64,000 bases of DNA, from NCBI RefSeq assembly GCF_011761475.1, contig NZ_JAASRS010000001.1, positions 2,232,001 to 2,296,000 of the forward strand, read 5' to 3'. The translations under genes and the position numbers were made by a program. The DNA comes from Saccharococcus thermophilus (lineage in GTDB: Bacteria > Bacillota > Bacilli > Bacillales > Anoxybacillaceae). A model generated the notes under the pieces. It saw only the letters and a list, made by a program, of their open reading frames with translations, ran no database searches and was not told where the DNA came from. Below, piece after piece: positions 47,009 through 57,896 of the stretch (the first letter of the stretch is position 1; the number at the start of each line of letters is the position of its first letter).

Positions 47009-48875
47009 ATAGATGGGAAAAATCGTACTTTCTTTCGATATACACTTGATGCCAAATCATAAATACTAGCACCGTCCAAATTTTGCGGCTATGATCCGCT
47101 TTATTGGCACAATGCTCTTCTAACAAGCGATATAACACATCTTTATGGAATAAATGATCGGTTTCACTTTCCTTGATGATTGTTTTTGCCCAATCATGCA
47201 TTTCATTTTTAAGCCAATGGCGAATCGGCACTGGGAAGCCAAGCTTTTTGCGATGAAGAACATGATCCGGAACAATGCCTTCTGCCGCTTTGCGCAAAAT
47301 GTATTTCGTCGTATTATTAGCCGTTTTCATTTCCGGCGGAATTTTTGCCGCCACTTCAAAGACGGCCTTGTCTAAAAATGGGACGCGCAATTCCAACGAA
47401 TGGGCCATCGTCATTTTGTCGGCCTTTAACAAAATATCTCCTCGCAACCATGTGTGAATATCAATATATTGCATCCGATTCACCGGTGGATAATGGGTTG
47501 TCTCTTCATAAAACGGACGAGTAATCTTCGTATATTCCAACCCATGTTTGTAAGATTTCAACAAACCTTGCTTTTCTTCTTCACTATACATTTTCGCATT
47601 TCCAATGTAACGTTCTTCCATCGGAGTTAATCCGCGTTCGATAAAGCTTTTTCCTTTGACGCCTTCTGGAAGCATATGAGCAATGACGCGTAATGCGGAT
47701 TTTACCGGGTTAGGGATCCGTTCAAACATTTCCAATGATTGCGGTTCGCGATAAATGTTATACCCGCCAAATAACTCATCCGCTCCTTCTCCGGAAAGGA
47801 CAACCGTTACATGCTTTCTCGCTTCGCGGGCGACAAAATAAAGCGGAACAGCTGCCGGGTCGGCAAGCGGATCATCCATATGCCACATAATTTTTGGCAA
47901 TTCTTCCATATACTCTTCCGGCGAAATAACATAGCTAATGTTTTCGACACCTAATTTTTCTGCCGTTTCTTTCGCAACATCAATTTCGCTAAATCCTTCC
48001 CGTTCAAAACCGACCGAAAAAGTTTTGATGTTCGGATGAAACTGCTTCGCAATCGAAGCAATCAGCGAAGAATCGATTCCGCCCGATAAAAATGAACCAA
48101 CCGGCACATCACTGCGCATATGTACGCGTACAGAATCGAATAAAACATCGCGAATTTCTTTCACAAATTCGTCTTCCGATTTCCATACAGGCTGGAACCG
48201 CGCTTTCCAATAGCGGTGTACCGTTAATTTTTCACCGACTTTCTTTTTGATATAGTGGCCCGGCTCCAATTTTTTAATCCCAGCGGACATGGTCATTGGC
48301 TCAGGCACATATTGGAATGTTAAATAGTGCTGCAGCGCATTATAATCAAGAACGTCGTTTTCCATCGCATGCAAAATACTTTTCTTTTCCGATGCAAAAA
48401 ACGTACGACCCGCTTCTTCCAAGTAGAAAAACGGCTTAATGCCGAATGGGTCACGCGCGGCAAAAATCGTTTTTTCTTCTTTATCCCAAATGACAAACGC
48501 AAACATGCCGCGAAGCTTTTCTACCGCTTTTTCTTTTTCAGCGCTGTAAAGCGCGATAATAACTTCCGTATCCGAGTTGGTTGCAAATTCATATCCTTTT
48601 TCCACTAATTCATCCCGCAGCTCAAGGTAATTGTAAATTTCGCCATTAAAAATAATCCAATACCGCTCATTTTCGTAAGAAAGCGGCTGGTGGCCTGCTT
48701 CTAAATCAATGATGCTTAAGCGTCGGAACCCGAAACGGACATATTCATCAAAATAATATCCACTATCATCGGGACCACGATGTATAATCATATCATTCAT
48801 TTCTTCGAATGTTTTCTTCCATTGCTCCTCTAACATTTTCGGCTCATCATGAATGCATCCAATAAACCCGCACAT
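46977..48875 (-). CDS. asnB: asparagine synthetase (glutamine-hydrolysing)
   Basis: 632 residues, as in B. subtilis AsnB. N-terminal glutaminase with nucleophile Cys2 (MCGFIGC), HRGPDDSG and FNGEIYNY; C-terminal synthetase with the PP-loop SGGIDSS and SGEGADELFGGY. Forms asparagine from aspartate, glutamine and ATP. In B. subtilis it lies next to metK; here an IS1634/IS256 composite separates them, ending about 40 bp upstream of the asnB promoter. Confidence 0.96.
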   Translation of the reverse strand: MCGFIGCIHDEPKMLEEQWKKTFEEMNDMIIHRGPDDSGYYFDEYVRFGFRRLSIIDLEAGHQPLSYENERYWIIFNGEIYNYLELRDELVEKGYEFATNSDTEVIIALYSAEKEKAVEKLRGMFAFVIWDKEEKTIFAARDPFGIKPFFYLEEAGRTFFASEKKSILHAMENDVLDYNALQHYLTFQYVPEPMTMSAGIKKLEPGHYIKKKVGEKLTVHRYWKARFQPVWKSEDEFVKEIRDVLFDSVRVHMRSDVPVGSFLSGGIDSSLIASIAKQFHPNIKTFSVGFEREGFSEIDVAKETAEKLGVENISYVISPEEYMEELPKIMWHMDDPLADPAAVPLYFVAREARKHVTVVLSGEGADELFGGYNIYREPQSLEMFERIPNPVKSALRVIAHMLPEGVKGKSFIERGLTPMEERYIGNAKMYSEEEKQGLLKSYKHGLEYTKITRPFYEETTHYPPVNRMQYIDIHTWLRGDILLKADKMTMAHSLELRVPFLDKAVFEVAAKIPPEMKTANNTTKYILRKAAEGIVPDHVLHRKKLGFPVPIRHWLKNEMHDWAKTIIKESETDHLFHKDVLYRLLEEHCANKADHSRKIWTVLVFMIWHQVYIERKYDFSHLYKKDRQPLSI

Positions 48876-48934
48876 GTTTGTTTCACCTACTCCTTCTTCA
48901 ACCGATTGGTTATACCTTACGTTGGAACAATAGG

Positions 48935-48964
48935 ACTATAACATTTTTCAAAACAAATTATCAA
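48935..48964 (-). promoter_or_regulatory. asnB promoter
   Basis: Minus-strand TTGATA (48959-48964), 18 bp, TATAGT (48935-48940). Confidence 0.6.
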
Positions 48965-49442
48965 CAATCTTTTCTTTAAATCAGTCGAAACAGATGCTCT
49001 TGTCTCACATTTCGCACCCTAACAAGGTCAAAACAAAGGATTTTTTATTTAGTTTTTCAGAATAACTTTTTGACCAACACAACGAGCGATGGCAATCCTT
49101 TTTTTACCATCGCTGGTCGTTCCGTATCACGTTACACGTAGATGCTCTCATCCATGCCCAATCCCTGCAGAATCCTTCGCTGATCAGGGGTAAGGGAGCG
49201 ATCCAGTGAGCGTTGGATGCGCCCATCCGGCAGCTTGAACAGGACGACGTTCACATATTGAAACAGCTGAAAAATCGCCTGTCCCGTCGGCCGGGTCAGC
49301 TTGCGGCCTCCAGGACCCTTCAACGGGTGTTCTGGAGTAATAAACTGACGCACTCGGCGCTGAAAAACGCGGTAAATAGCCAAGGCCAACAGAAACAAAT
49401 AGCCTAATACTGCGACCCGTTCTGGTTTTTTGACGTAAATCT

Positions 49443-50875
49443 GGTACCGTCAAGAATTTTGTGTAATATAATGGGGGTAGGGTTTCTCTGAAATGGATTT
49501 GGAATGAATAGGGAACTAGTTTCCTCCACACAGGAGACTGAATATTCAGTCTCCTGTGTGGAAAGGGAGAATCCCCCTATTTTGTTTATTTACAGTATTT
49601 GGTTAATGATAACGTTCTTCAAACATTCGCTCGAGGGCTTCCTGTGCTTCGGCAAATCCTCGCAACTTTCGCCCTGCCCATTTCTCATTAAAATCTTGAA
49701 TGGTCAAATATACGATTTTTTCAGCGGCTTCTAAACTATTCAAACTGTTCATCGGCTTTAGACGTTTCCGAATCTCCTTGATCGTTCGTTCAATGGCATT
49801 CGTCGTGTAAATCACACTTCGAATACTGCTTGGATAATCCATAAATGTAAGGAGGACATCCAACTCATTGGCCCAAGATTGAACTTCTCTCGGATACTTG
49901 CTTGACCATTTCGACTCAAACTGTTGAAACATCTGTAACGCCATCTCCTTATTCGGCGCGCGATAAATCAGCCTGAGATCCTCGGCCACTTCAAATTGGT
50001 CTTTTTTCCGAACACGATGGAGCGTGTTACGGACTTTGTGAACGACACAACGCTGCACATCGGCTTTCGGATAAACCGCCTTAAAGGCTTCCTCCAACCC
50101 TGGTAGTCCATCGAATATGCCCAGAAGCACTTCCTTGGCGCCTCTTTGGTAGAGGTGTTGAAGAATTTCCTGCCATACATAGGCGCTTTCTTGTCCTCCC
50201 ACAAAGAAATCAAGAATTTCGCGATATCCTTCTTCGTTCACCCCTAACACCACATAAATGACTTCTTTCTCCACGGTTTCGCGACGAAGTTTTACGTATA
50301 AACCATCCAAATATAAGACGGAATAACGCTTGTGCAGTGGACGAGTGTGCCATTTCTCGATGTCTTCCTTCACGACATCGGTAATACGGCTGATCGTCGC
50401 AGGAGAATAGGTGCTTCCTAGAATTCGTTCGATAAACTTGCCAATTTCCCGTGTACTCATGCCACTTTGGTACATCCTAATGATTGCTTCCTCCAGCCAG
50501 CCGGTGTGCCGTTGGTAAGGGGCAAACAACTGTGTTTGAAATTCTCCGTTTCGGTCTCTAGGGACCAAAAGACCTTCAATCCGGCCATATTGCGTATCTA
50601 GATTTCGTTGATAGTAGCCGTTTCTCATATTTGATGTTCCGGCCTGTTCTATTTCGAGGAAATTCTTGATTTCTTCCCGCATGATCAGTTCTAATTTTTC
50701 CTTTACAAACTGACGAATGACACTTTCCAGTTGATTTGCCCAGTCGACATTCGGTATACTTTTAGACATAGGTAGGGTTCTCCTTTCTCTGGAATGTTTG
50801 GGTTCAATCAGAGAATACCCTACCTTTTTTATTTTGATCTAGTAAAATGCTTTACACAAAATTTTATACATCATC
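49443..50875 (-). mobile_element. IS256-family insertion sequence, copy 2 (1433 bp)
   Basis: Same length and termini as copy 1; 8-bp target duplication GTAAATCT (49435-49442 and 50876-50883) inside the IS1634 transposase gene. This insertion is younger than that of its IS1634 host. Confidence 0.96.
49603..50769 (-). CDS. IS256-family transposase, copy 2
   Basis: 388 residues, identical to copy 1, with D155, D220 and E327 intact. The same RBS-covering inverted repeat lies upstream. It is a complete gene, so either copy could supply transposase. Confidence 0.95.
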   Translation of the reverse strand: MSKSIPNVDWANQLESVIRQFVKEKLELIMREEIKNFLEIEQAGTSNMRNGYYQRNLDTQYGRIEGLLVPRDRNGEFQTQLFAPYQRHTGWLEEAIIRMYQSGMSTREIGKFIERILGSTYSPATISRITDVVKEDIEKWHTRPLHKRYSVLYLDGLYVKLRRETVEKEVIYVVLGVNEEGYREILDFFVGGQESAYVWQEILQHLYQRGAKEVLLGIFDGLPGLEEAFKAVYPKADVQRCVVHKVRNTLHRVRKKDQFEVAEDLRLIYRAPNKEMALQMFQQFESKWSSKYPREVQSWANELDVLLTFMDYPSSIRSVIYTTNAIERTIKEIRKRLKPMNSLNSLEAAEKIVYLTIQDFNEKWAGRKLRGFAEAQEALERMFEERYH

Positions 50876-52438
50876 GTAAATCTCATCCGTGAAAAACGGA
50901 TCTTTCAAAAAAGCGAAGTTCATTTCCACCGAGATCTGCCCTTTATACAGCTTCAAGATCTCTTGGGCATCCATGGGTTGGCCCTTCCATTCCTTCGGAA
51001 CGGTCGTGACAAGGACAAACCGGGACGCTTTCCGTCTCGCCTGTTCCCACGCGTCTTGGTCGAATTCGACGTCAAGGTGCAAGAAATACAGCGTCTCCAC
51101 CTCGGGTTCCGCCCCTTTTTTCGGCCGTCCGCGCCGTTTTTTCAGGCGTACGATCTCTTCGACCGCGGCCTCAACCCGATGAAACCGGGGGCGAAGGGAC
51201 GCCTTGAGGGACGCCAAGGCTTGTTCGGCATCTTCCCGGCAGGAGAAGGGGTGACGCTCCCAACGGGCTTGTTCCTCGCGAAGAAGCTCCGCTTCTTTGG
51301 TTCGTTCTTTTTCAAGCGTCTTTCCTTTTCGCTGGTCGAGCGCGCTCGATTCAACAACGATCAGCCGAACGGGGTGGCCTTCATACGTCGAGGCCGTTTC
51401 CCATACCCGGTACGTGGCGCCGTTTCTCTCCGCCAACGTAAAGGGATCGCTCCACGTCGTGTCCTCAGCATCCGCTTCGGCCAGCGCGGTTTTCACGATC
51501 CGGAGCGACGAAGGGCCTCTGGTGATCAAAAAGGCGTTGGCCGCTTTGGTTTGCGCCAGGGTCTCTTTCGTCATCGCGGCGGAATCGGCCACGTAAATCC
51601 ATTCGTCTTCGATTTTGGCCTGCTTCAGCTGTTCATGGACACGAGACAGCACCTCGGGATTCCATGTTTTATCGGGCAGGTTGCCATCGTGCACATCGCC
51701 GTAAAACGGGATGCCGTCCTCGTTGCCGACCAGTCCGAAACCGATCTGTTTTTGCCAACGATGATGGCGGTTGTAGCCATGTGTGATTTGTAAGGCCTCT
51801 AACGAGGCCGATTCATACGCGCCGTAAACGGTCTTGTCCGTCGTATCGGCGTGGAAGGCTCGGAGGGAAAGGCCTTCTTTTCGATAAATATGAATCAAGC
51901 AAGTGCTGATGACGTTGTGAATGCCAGCCTCATACAGGCGATCGAGATGACGGGCCAACGCATCGTCGTTCAACCAGGAAGGATGGAGATCGGGACGGAT
52001 GAGTTTCTCACAATCGACCTCCTGAGCCCAATGTTCCAAGTGAACAAGGGCTTGCCGGCCGTCAAACACATTGTAGAGGATGGCCTGAACGGCATCGCTG
52101 ACTCGCGTTTGGCACTGCGGATCGACGGGCACGAGATGGTCAATCAATTGAGGCAGACCCAGTTTCTTGAATAGGGCACTTATTATATTCAAATAAGAAT
52201 TGCGATAGACCTTTTTGACTTGAACGTTCATAAGTGAAAAACTCCTTTACGTTCCTTGTGTGTCAAGGATTCATTCGACATCGGAACGAAAAAATCCTCC
52301 CGATTTTCGTCGAGAGGGTGCGAAATGTGAGTCTTGTCGTTACGTCTATCCTTTATTTTTTTATTTTGCAAAAAAACTTTATTATCGTAAAAAAAAGAGA
52401 GAGCTACATAAACGAATGTAACTCCCTTTTCTGTTTTA

Positions 52439-53650
52439 TTATTGCTTCGCTAACGCAAAAGCTTGCTCTTTCAATGCTTCTGCTTTATCCGTACGCTCCC
52501 ATGGCAGGTCGATATCCGTACGTCCAAAATGGCCGTAAGCAGCCGTTTGCTTGTAAATCGGACGGCGCAAATCCAACATTTTAATAATTCCTGCCGGGCG
52601 CAGGTCGAAGTTGTTGCGCACGACTTCGATTAAAATGTCTTCGGATACTTTTCCCGTGCCAAATGTGTCAATCGAAATCGAGACCGGTCTTGCCACCCCA
52701 ATCGCATAGGCCAATTGCACTTCACACTTATCGGCAAGTCCTGCCGCCACGATATTTTTCGCGACATAACGGGCCGCATACGCAGCAGAACGGTCTACTT
52801 TTGTTGGATCTTTTCCGGAGAACGCACCGCCGCCGTGACGTGCGTAGCCGCCGTATGTGTCCACAATAATTTTCCGTCCCGTTAATCCCGCGTCGCCTTG
52901 AGGCCCGCCGATAACAAAGCGACCTGTTGGGTTAATAAAATATTTCGTATTTTCATCGATGAGCCCGGCTGGCACTACCGGCTTAATGACATGTTCTTTA
53001 ATATCGCGTTCAATTTGTTCTTGCGTAACTTCTGGATGATGCTGCGCGGACACGACAATCGTATCGACGCGAACAGGTTTGCCATTTTCATCATATTCCA
53101 CCGTTACTTGTGTCTTACCGTCTGGACGTAAATATGGCAAAACATCTTCCTTACGCACTTCCGCCAAGCGGCGTGCCAAACGGTGCGCCAATGAAATCGG
53201 AAGCGGCATTAACTCTTCTGTTTCATTGCAGGCAAAGCCAAACATAAGCCCTTGGTCACCGGCGCCGATCGCTTCGATTTCCTCGTCAGTCATCTGACCT
53301 TCACGAGCTTCTAACGCCCGATCGACTCCCATCGCGATATCTGGCGACTGCTCGTCAATCGATGTCAACACGGCGCATGTATCCGCATCAAAACCGAATT
53401 TAGCACGCGTATAGCCAATTTCGCGAACCGTATCGCGAACGATTCTTGGAATGTCGACATATGTTGATGTCGTAATTTCTCCGCTTACGAGCACGAGCCC
53501 TGTTGTCACACTCGTTTCGCAGGCAACGCGAGCGTTCGGGTCTTTTTCTAGGATCGCATCTAAAATTGCATCGGAAATTTGGTCGCAAATTTTATCCGGA
53601 TGGCCTTCTGTTACAGACTCTGAAGTAAATAAACGTCTTTTTGATGACAT
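52439..53650 (-). CDS. metK: S-adenosylmethionine synthetase
   Basis: 403 residues. Makes SAM from methionine and ATP. Motifs: [22 protein letters not shown] at the N-terminus (split across the ATP site), [10 protein letters not shown] and [16 protein letters not shown]. Flanked upstream by a SAM-I riboswitch that feeds back on its own product. RBS AGGAGG. It diverges from pckA. Confidence 0.98.
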   Translation of the reverse strand: MSSKRRLFTSESVTEGHPDKICDQISDAILDAILEKDPNARVACETSVTTGLVLVSGEITTSTYVDIPRIVRDTVREIGYTRAKFGFDADTCAVLTSIDEQSPDIAMGVDRALEAREGQMTDEEIEAIGAGDQGLMFGFACNETEELMPLPISLAHRLARRLAEVRKEDVLPYLRPDGKTQVTVEYDENGKPVRVDTIVVSAQHHPEVTQEQIERDIKEHVIKPVVPAGLIDENTKYFINPTGRFVIGGPQGDAGLTGRKIIVDTYGGYARHGGGAFSGKDPTKVDRSAAYAARYVAKNIVAAGLADKCEVQLAYAIGVARPVSISIDTFGTGKVSEDILIEVVRNNFDLRPAGIIKMLDLRRPIYKQTAAYGHFGRTDIDLPWERTDKAEALKEQAFALAKQ

Positions 53651-53751
53651 TCGGCATTTTCCTCCTCTTTATATAATCAAACATCGAAAATGATAATGCC
53701 GTAAACGGCGGGGCGATACGGTACTCATTTCCCTTGTTTCATTTTCTCATA

Positions 53752-53926
53752 TAAAAAAACCTTTCCTGTAACGGTGAGGAAAGGTCATTGCAATCGTAAT
53801 TGCTCCTTTCACTCTTATCGTTCAAGGACACCGCCTTGCCACAGGTTAGCACCATTTCACATGTTTCCAGTTGTGACGGTTGCTGGGCTTCATTGGGCCT
53901 GTCCCTCCGCCAACTCGGGATAAGAG
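53752..53926 (-). promoter_or_regulatory. SAM-I (S-box) riboswitch of metK
   Basis: On the minus strand: P1 arm CTCTTATC (53919-53926), GGCGGAGGGACAGGCCCAATG, GAAGCCCAGCAACC, and the closing P1 arm GATAAGAG (53812-53819). A terminator follows with stem ACCTTTCCT / AGGAAAGGT (53759-53785) and a T7 run. SAM binding stabilises P1 and favours termination. Confidence 0.95.
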
Positions 53927-53943
53927 TATCCGTTCAATGACTT

Positions 53944-53973
53944 ATCATATCGTAATGAAGCTCGAAAAGTCAA
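53944..53973 (-). promoter_or_regulatory. metK promoter
   Basis: Minus-strand TTGACT (53968-53973), 18 bp, TATGAT (53944-53949), about 20 bp before the riboswitch P1. Confidence 0.7.
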
Positions 53974-54040
53974 CAAAATGCGGCGAATTTTTTATGAAAA
54001 AAACAGGAAAAATAAACAAAAGAAATCGTCACAAATAGTA

Positions 54041-54068
54041 TGGACTAATAATAAAAATGTGTTATACT
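54041..54068 (+). promoter_or_regulatory. candidate pckA promoter
   Basis: TGGACT (54041-54046), 16 bp, TATACT (54063-54068). The -35 is weak. No clear cre or CcpN site was recognised. Confidence 0.45.
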
Positions 54069-54110
54069 ATTTTATAAGGATTATTAAATAAAAAAAGGTA
54101 GGTTTTGAAA

Positions 54111-55697
54111 ATGGGGATCGCAAAAATGACCAATAAACTTTCTTTATTATTGCAAAAACCAAACGTATTTCACAATTTATCGGTAGCACAGCTGGTGGAA
54201 AAAGTGCTGCAGCGTAAGGAAGGTCACTTAACAGCTACTGGGGCGGTGGCGGTAACGACAGGAAAATATACAGGCCGCTCGCCAAAGGATAAATACATTG
54301 TCGAAGAAGCATCGACAAAAGCAAAAATCGATTGGGGAACAGTCAACCAGCCGATTTCGGAAGAAGTGTTTGAAAATTTATATAATAAAGTGCTTGATCA
54401 TTTAATGAAACAAGATGAAGTTTTTGTCTTTAAAGGATTTGCCGGTGCTGATCCTAAATATCGTTTGCCGATTCAAGTGATTAACGAATTCGCTTGGCAT
54501 AATTTATTTGCCCATCAATTATTTATTCGCCCAAGCGCAGAGGAATTACAAACACATGAAGCGCAATTTACGGTGATCTCTGCTCCAAATTTCAAAGCAG
54601 ATCCGGCGGTGGACGGAACAAGATCAGAAGCGTTTATTATCATCTCTTTTGAGCGCCGCATCGTGTTAATCGGCGGAACGGAATATGCCGGCGAAATGAA
54701 AAAATCGATTTTCTCGGTGATGAACTATTTGCTTCCAGAGCAAGGGATTCTTTCAATGCATTGCTCAGCCAACGTCGGCAAAGAAGGAGACGTTGCATTA
54801 TTCTTCGGACTGTCGGGAACAGGAAAAACGACGCTTTCCGCTGATCCAAACCGCCGCTTAATCGGTGATGACGAACACGGTTGGTCAAACCGCGGCATCT
54901 TTAATATCGAAGGCGGATGTTATGCGAAATGCATTAACCTATCCCGCGAAAAAGAACCGCAAATCTTTGACGCCATCGGGTTCGGAGCGGTGCTCGAAAA
55001 CGTGGTAATCGATGAGCATACAAGAATACCAAATTACGATGATGCGACATTAACGGAAAATACGCGTGCGGCTTACCCGATTCAGGCCATTGCCAACATC
55101 GTGGATCCAAGCATTGCCGGCCACCCATCGACGATTATTTTCTTAACCGCAGACGCGTTTGGCGTATTGCCGCCAATTAGCAAACTGACGCGTGAACAAG
55201 CAATGTACCATTTCTTAAGCGGCTATACGAGCAAGCTCGCCGGCACCGAACGAGGAATCACTTCTCCGCAAGCGACATTCTCTACTTGCTTTGGCGCTCC
55301 GTTTTTGCCGCTTCCAGCCGTGCGCTATGCGGAAATGCTCGGCAAAAAAATCACGGAACATAACGTGCGGGTATTCCTTGTCAACACTGGTTGGACCGGC
55401 GGGGAGTACGGAGTCGGCAGCCGCATGAAGCTTGCCTACACCCGTGCGATGGTGCAAGCAGCTGTCGAAGGAGAACTGGACAATGTTGAAACAGTGAAAG
55501 ACCCTATTTTTGGCTTGGCCATTCCACTTCATATTCCAGGAGTGCCAGATGAAGTGCTGCAGCCGCAAAATACTTGGGCTGATAAAAACGCATATGAACA
55601 AAAAGCAAAAGAACTGGCCGCAAAATTCCGCGAAAACTTCCAAAAATTTAAGCATATTGCACCGGAAATTGAAGCACTTGGCGGTCCGCTCGTATAA
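54111..55697 (+). CDS. pckA: phosphoenolpyruvate carboxykinase (ATP)
   Basis: 528 residues from ATG 54111, 8 nt after AGGTAGG; the TTG at 54105 is too near. Kinase P-loop [13 protein letters not shown] (about 237-249), metal-site [15 protein letters not shown] and [11 protein letters not shown]. Converts oxaloacetate to PEP, the entry step of gluconeogenesis. Divergent from metK. Confidence 0.97.
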   Translation: MGIAKMTNKLSLLLQKPNVFHNLSVAQLVEKVLQRKEGHLTATGAVAVTTGKYTGRSPKDKYIVEEASTKAKIDWGTVNQPISEEVFENLYNKVLDHLMKQDEVFVFKGFAGADPKYRLPIQVINEFAWHNLFAHQLFIRPSAEELQTHEAQFTVISAPNFKADPAVDGTRSEAFIIISFERRIVLIGGTEYAGEMKKSIFSVMNYLLPEQGILSMHCSANVGKEGDVALFFGLSGTGKTTLSADPNRRLIGDDEHGWSNRGIFNIEGGCYAKCINLSREKEPQIFDAIGFGAVLENVVIDEHTRIPNYDDATLTENTRAAYPIQAIANIVDPSIAGHPSTIIFLTADAFGVLPPISKLTREQAMYHFLSGYTSKLAGTERGITSPQATFSTCFGAPFLPLPAVRYAEMLGKKITEHNVRVFLVNTGWTGGEYGVGSRMKLAYTRAMVQAAVEGELDNVETVKDPIFGLAIPLHIPGVPDEVLQPQNTWADKNAYEQKAKELAAKFRENFQKFKHIAPEIEALGGPLV

Positions 55698-55700
55698 TCG

Positions 55701-55730
55701 AAAAGGAGGGAACGATTCCCTCCTTTTTTT
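55701..55730. terminator. bidirectional terminator pckA / ytmB
   Basis: Stem AAAAGGAGGGAA / TTCCCTCCTTTT with a CGA loop and T-run. Confidence 0.9.
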
Positions 55731-55971
55731 AATTCGTTGAATGCAAGGCGATAAGCTCATACGTGACAATCGTCCGATTATCGGCAAGTTCCAGCTTTTT
55801 CACCACCGCTTGACCGCTCGCCTCGCTTTGCAACGTTCTTCTAACCTCTAGCGGAATATCAAGAGGATAAAGGCGATATCCGTCTTTTTCTAAAATAAAC
55901 AAATTATCTTTTACGCGCTTTTCTTTCCCTTTTGTGACAATCAGCGTTTGCAGCTCCAGCGGCATGCCCAT
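55729..55971 (-). CDS. ytmB: YtmB, DUF2584 protein
   Basis: 80 residues, matching DUF2584 (YtmB). Likely an all-beta small protein (MPLELQTLIVTKGKEKRVKDNLFIL). No catalytic motif. RBS AAAGGGG before ATG 55971. Follows ytmA on the same strand after 29 nt. Function unknown. Confidence 0.82.
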   Translation of the reverse strand: MGMPLELQTLIVTKGKEKRVKDNLFILEKDGYRLYPLDIPLEVRRTLQSEASGQAVVKKLELADNRTIVTYELIALHSTN

Positions 55972-56000
55972 TACAACACACCCCTTTTCTTTTTATCGTA

Positions 56001-56789
56001 TCATACATTTGGCTGTCTTTTCATCCATTCTGTCAACCTCCGGACAGTCTCGCGATTTTCTTTTGGCGGAAAATAATGCGTAAACTGTGGAAAATACCAT
56101 GTTGTCACTTGCTTATTTAATTCTTTCAGTCTTTTCTCAAGCCGATATGCATGCTCAACCGAAACATTGCGGTCTTTTTCCCCATGAATGATTAGGACAG
56201 GAGCATGAATTTTCTCGATTTCATATAATGGCGTCCGCCAGCGGTATCGCTCTGGATATTTTGTCGGCGTCCCTCCGATGACCCGCTTCATCATTCTTCG
56301 CAAATCTTCCCTCTCCCAGTAGGTAAGCGCTACATCGGAAACTCCGCCCCACACCGCAACAGAGCAAACCCGCGGCTCTAAAATCGCCGTATGCAGCGCC
56401 ATCGCTCCCCCACGGGAAAATCCAAAGATATGAATCCGTTTTTCATTCACGTTCGGATGCTGCTGCAGCAGCCGAAACGCGGCAAGCGCATCATATCGGT
56501 CTTCCCCGGCAAAATCTTCATTTCCTTCCCCACCTTGGTTGCCGCGGTAAAACGGCGCCATCACGACAAATCCATACGAGGCAAATTGGGTAATGCGCGC
56601 TAAGCGCACTTGCCCGACGCTTTTAATGCCGCCGCGCAAATATAAAAAACCGTCATACACTCCAGGAGCTTTTGGTATGGCCAAAAATCCTTTCATTTTT
56701 AGCCCTTGGCATAAATACGTGACAAGAAATACATCAATGTGCGGATTGGGGGAAGGAAAGCGATATTGCTCGACAATATATCCATCCAT
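56001..56789 (-). CDS. ytmA: YtmA, prolyl-oligopeptidase-type hydrolase
   Basis: 262 residues from ATG 56789, 9 nt after AAAGGAG. Alpha/beta hydrolase of the S9/dienelactone-hydrolase kind: nucleophile in GFSRGGAM, oxyanion-side YLRGG and APFYRGNQGG, Asp in HGEKDRNVS and His in FTHYF. No signal peptide. Substrate unknown. Forms ytmAB with the next gene; divergent from ytlA. Confidence 0.85.
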   Translation of the reverse strand: MDGYIVEQYRFPSPNPHIDVFLVTYLCQGLKMKGFLAIPKAPGVYDGFLYLRGGIKSVGQVRLARITQFASYGFVVMAPFYRGNQGGEGNEDFAGEDRYDALAAFRLLQQHPNVNEKRIHIFGFSRGGAMALHTAILEPRVCSVAVWGGVSDVALTYWEREDLRRMMKRVIGGTPTKYPERYRWRTPLYEIEKIHAPVLIIHGEKDRNVSVEHAYRLEKRLKELNKQVTTWYFPQFTHYFPPKENRETVRRLTEWMKRQPNV

Positions 56790-56880
56790 GATCATTTTCT
56801 CCTTTCCATAGGCATTCACACATTTTTTTCACTTGCATACGATAAGGTGAAGTAAGTTACTTGTTAAGGAGGCTACCAGC

Positions 56881-57879
56881 ATGAAAAAAATCGCCATGAT
56901 GTCGCTTTTTCTCTTTCTCCTTATTATTCCTCTAGCCGCCTGCGGCCAACAAAAAGAGGAGAAAGTAAAAAAGATAAGGCTTGCGGAAGTGACTCGCTCT
57001 ATCTTCTATGCTCCGCAATATGTCGCCCTAGCAAAAGGGTTTTTTAAAGAAGAAGGATTAAACGTCGAACTCACCACTACGTGGGGCGGCGATAAAACGA
57101 TGACTGCCCTTCTTTCCGGCGGAGCCGATATCGCCCTTGTCGGCTCGGAAACATCCATTTATGTCTACAGCCAAGGCACAAACGATCCGGTCATTAACTT
57201 CGCGCAGCTCACTCAGACAGACGGGACGTTCCTCGTCTCCCGCCATAAAATTGATAACTTTACTTGGGATCAGCTGAAAGGCAGCACCTTTCTCGGCCAG
57301 CGCAAAGGCGGCATGCCGCAAATGGTTGGCGAATTTGTGCTGAAAAAGCACGGCATTGATCCGCATAAAGATTTAAAACTTATTCAAAATGTTGATTTCG
57401 CTAATATCGCCAATGCGTTTGCCGGAGGCACAGGCGATTTCGTCCAGCTTTTTGAACCAACGGCAAGCATTTTTGAACGGGAAGGAAAAGGATACATTGT
57501 CGCCTCGTTTGGCACAGAGTCCGGCCACGTGCCATATACCACTTATATGGCAAAGCAAAGCTTTATTCATAAAAATAAAGATGCGATTGAAAAATTTACA
57601 CGCGCGATCTATAAAGCCCAGCAATGGGTAGAGTCGCATAGCGCAGCAGAAGTGGCGAAAGTGATTCAACCTTACTTCAAAGATACGGATCTTTCCATCA
57701 TTGAAAAAGTCGTTAACCGCTATAAAAGCCAAGGCACGTATGCCACCAATCCGATTCTTGATGAGGAAGAATGGAATAACCTGCAAAATATTATGGACGA
57801 AGCAGGCGAGCTGCCGAAACATATTGATCACCAGACGCTTGTCGATAATTCATTTGCGGAAAAAGCAATGGCTAAATAA
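56881..57879 (+). CDS. ytlA: YtlA, ABC transporter substrate-binding lipoprotein
   Basis: 332 residues. A lipoprotein signal peptide with lipobox LAAC (Cys21) precedes an NMT1/SsuA-type binding fold (RSIFYAPQYVALAKGFFKEEGLNVEL). Such proteins bind thiamine precursors, nitrate, taurine or sulfonates; the ligand here is unknown. RBS AAGGAGG. First of ytlACD. Confidence 0.9.
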   Translation: MKKIAMMSLFLFLLIIPLAACGQQKEEKVKKIRLAEVTRSIFYAPQYVALAKGFFKEEGLNVELTTTWGGDKTMTALLSGGADIALVGSETSIYVYSQGTNDPVINFAQLTQTDGTFLVSRHKIDNFTWDQLKGSTFLGQRKGGMPQMVGEFVLKKHGIDPHKDLKLIQNVDFANIANAFAGGTGDFVQLFEPTASIFEREGKGYIVASFGTESGHVPYTTYMAKQSFIHKNKDAIEKFTRAIYKAQQWVESHSAAEVAKVIQPYFKDTDLSIIEKVVNRYKSQGTYATNPILDEEEWNNLQNIMDEAGELPKHIDHQTLVDNSFAEKAMAK

Positions 57880-57896
57880 CGAAAGCGGGTGAAAGG

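Larger units (their letters stand above)
49132..52231 (-). pseudogene. IS1634-family transposase, copy 2, disrupted by IS256
   Basis: The N-terminal 452 residues (50876-52231) are identical to copy 1 up to FTDEIY and then run into two or three IS256-derived codons and a stop at 50864. The remaining C-terminal ~100 residues lie at 49132-49442. The D129-D216-E436 triad is on the N-terminal piece, but the C-terminal part is lost, so it is probably inactive. Confidence 0.93.
49004..52331 (-). mobile_element. IS1634-type insertion sequence, copy 2, interrupted by IS256 copy 2
   Basis: Same CTCACATTT.../...AAATGTGAG ends as copy 1, with a 6-bp target duplication TCTTGT (48998-49003 and 52332-52337). 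Total 3328 bp; removing the nested IS256 (1433 bp) and its 8-bp duplication leaves 1887 bp, identical to copy 1. Inserted between metK and asnB. Confidence 0.95.
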
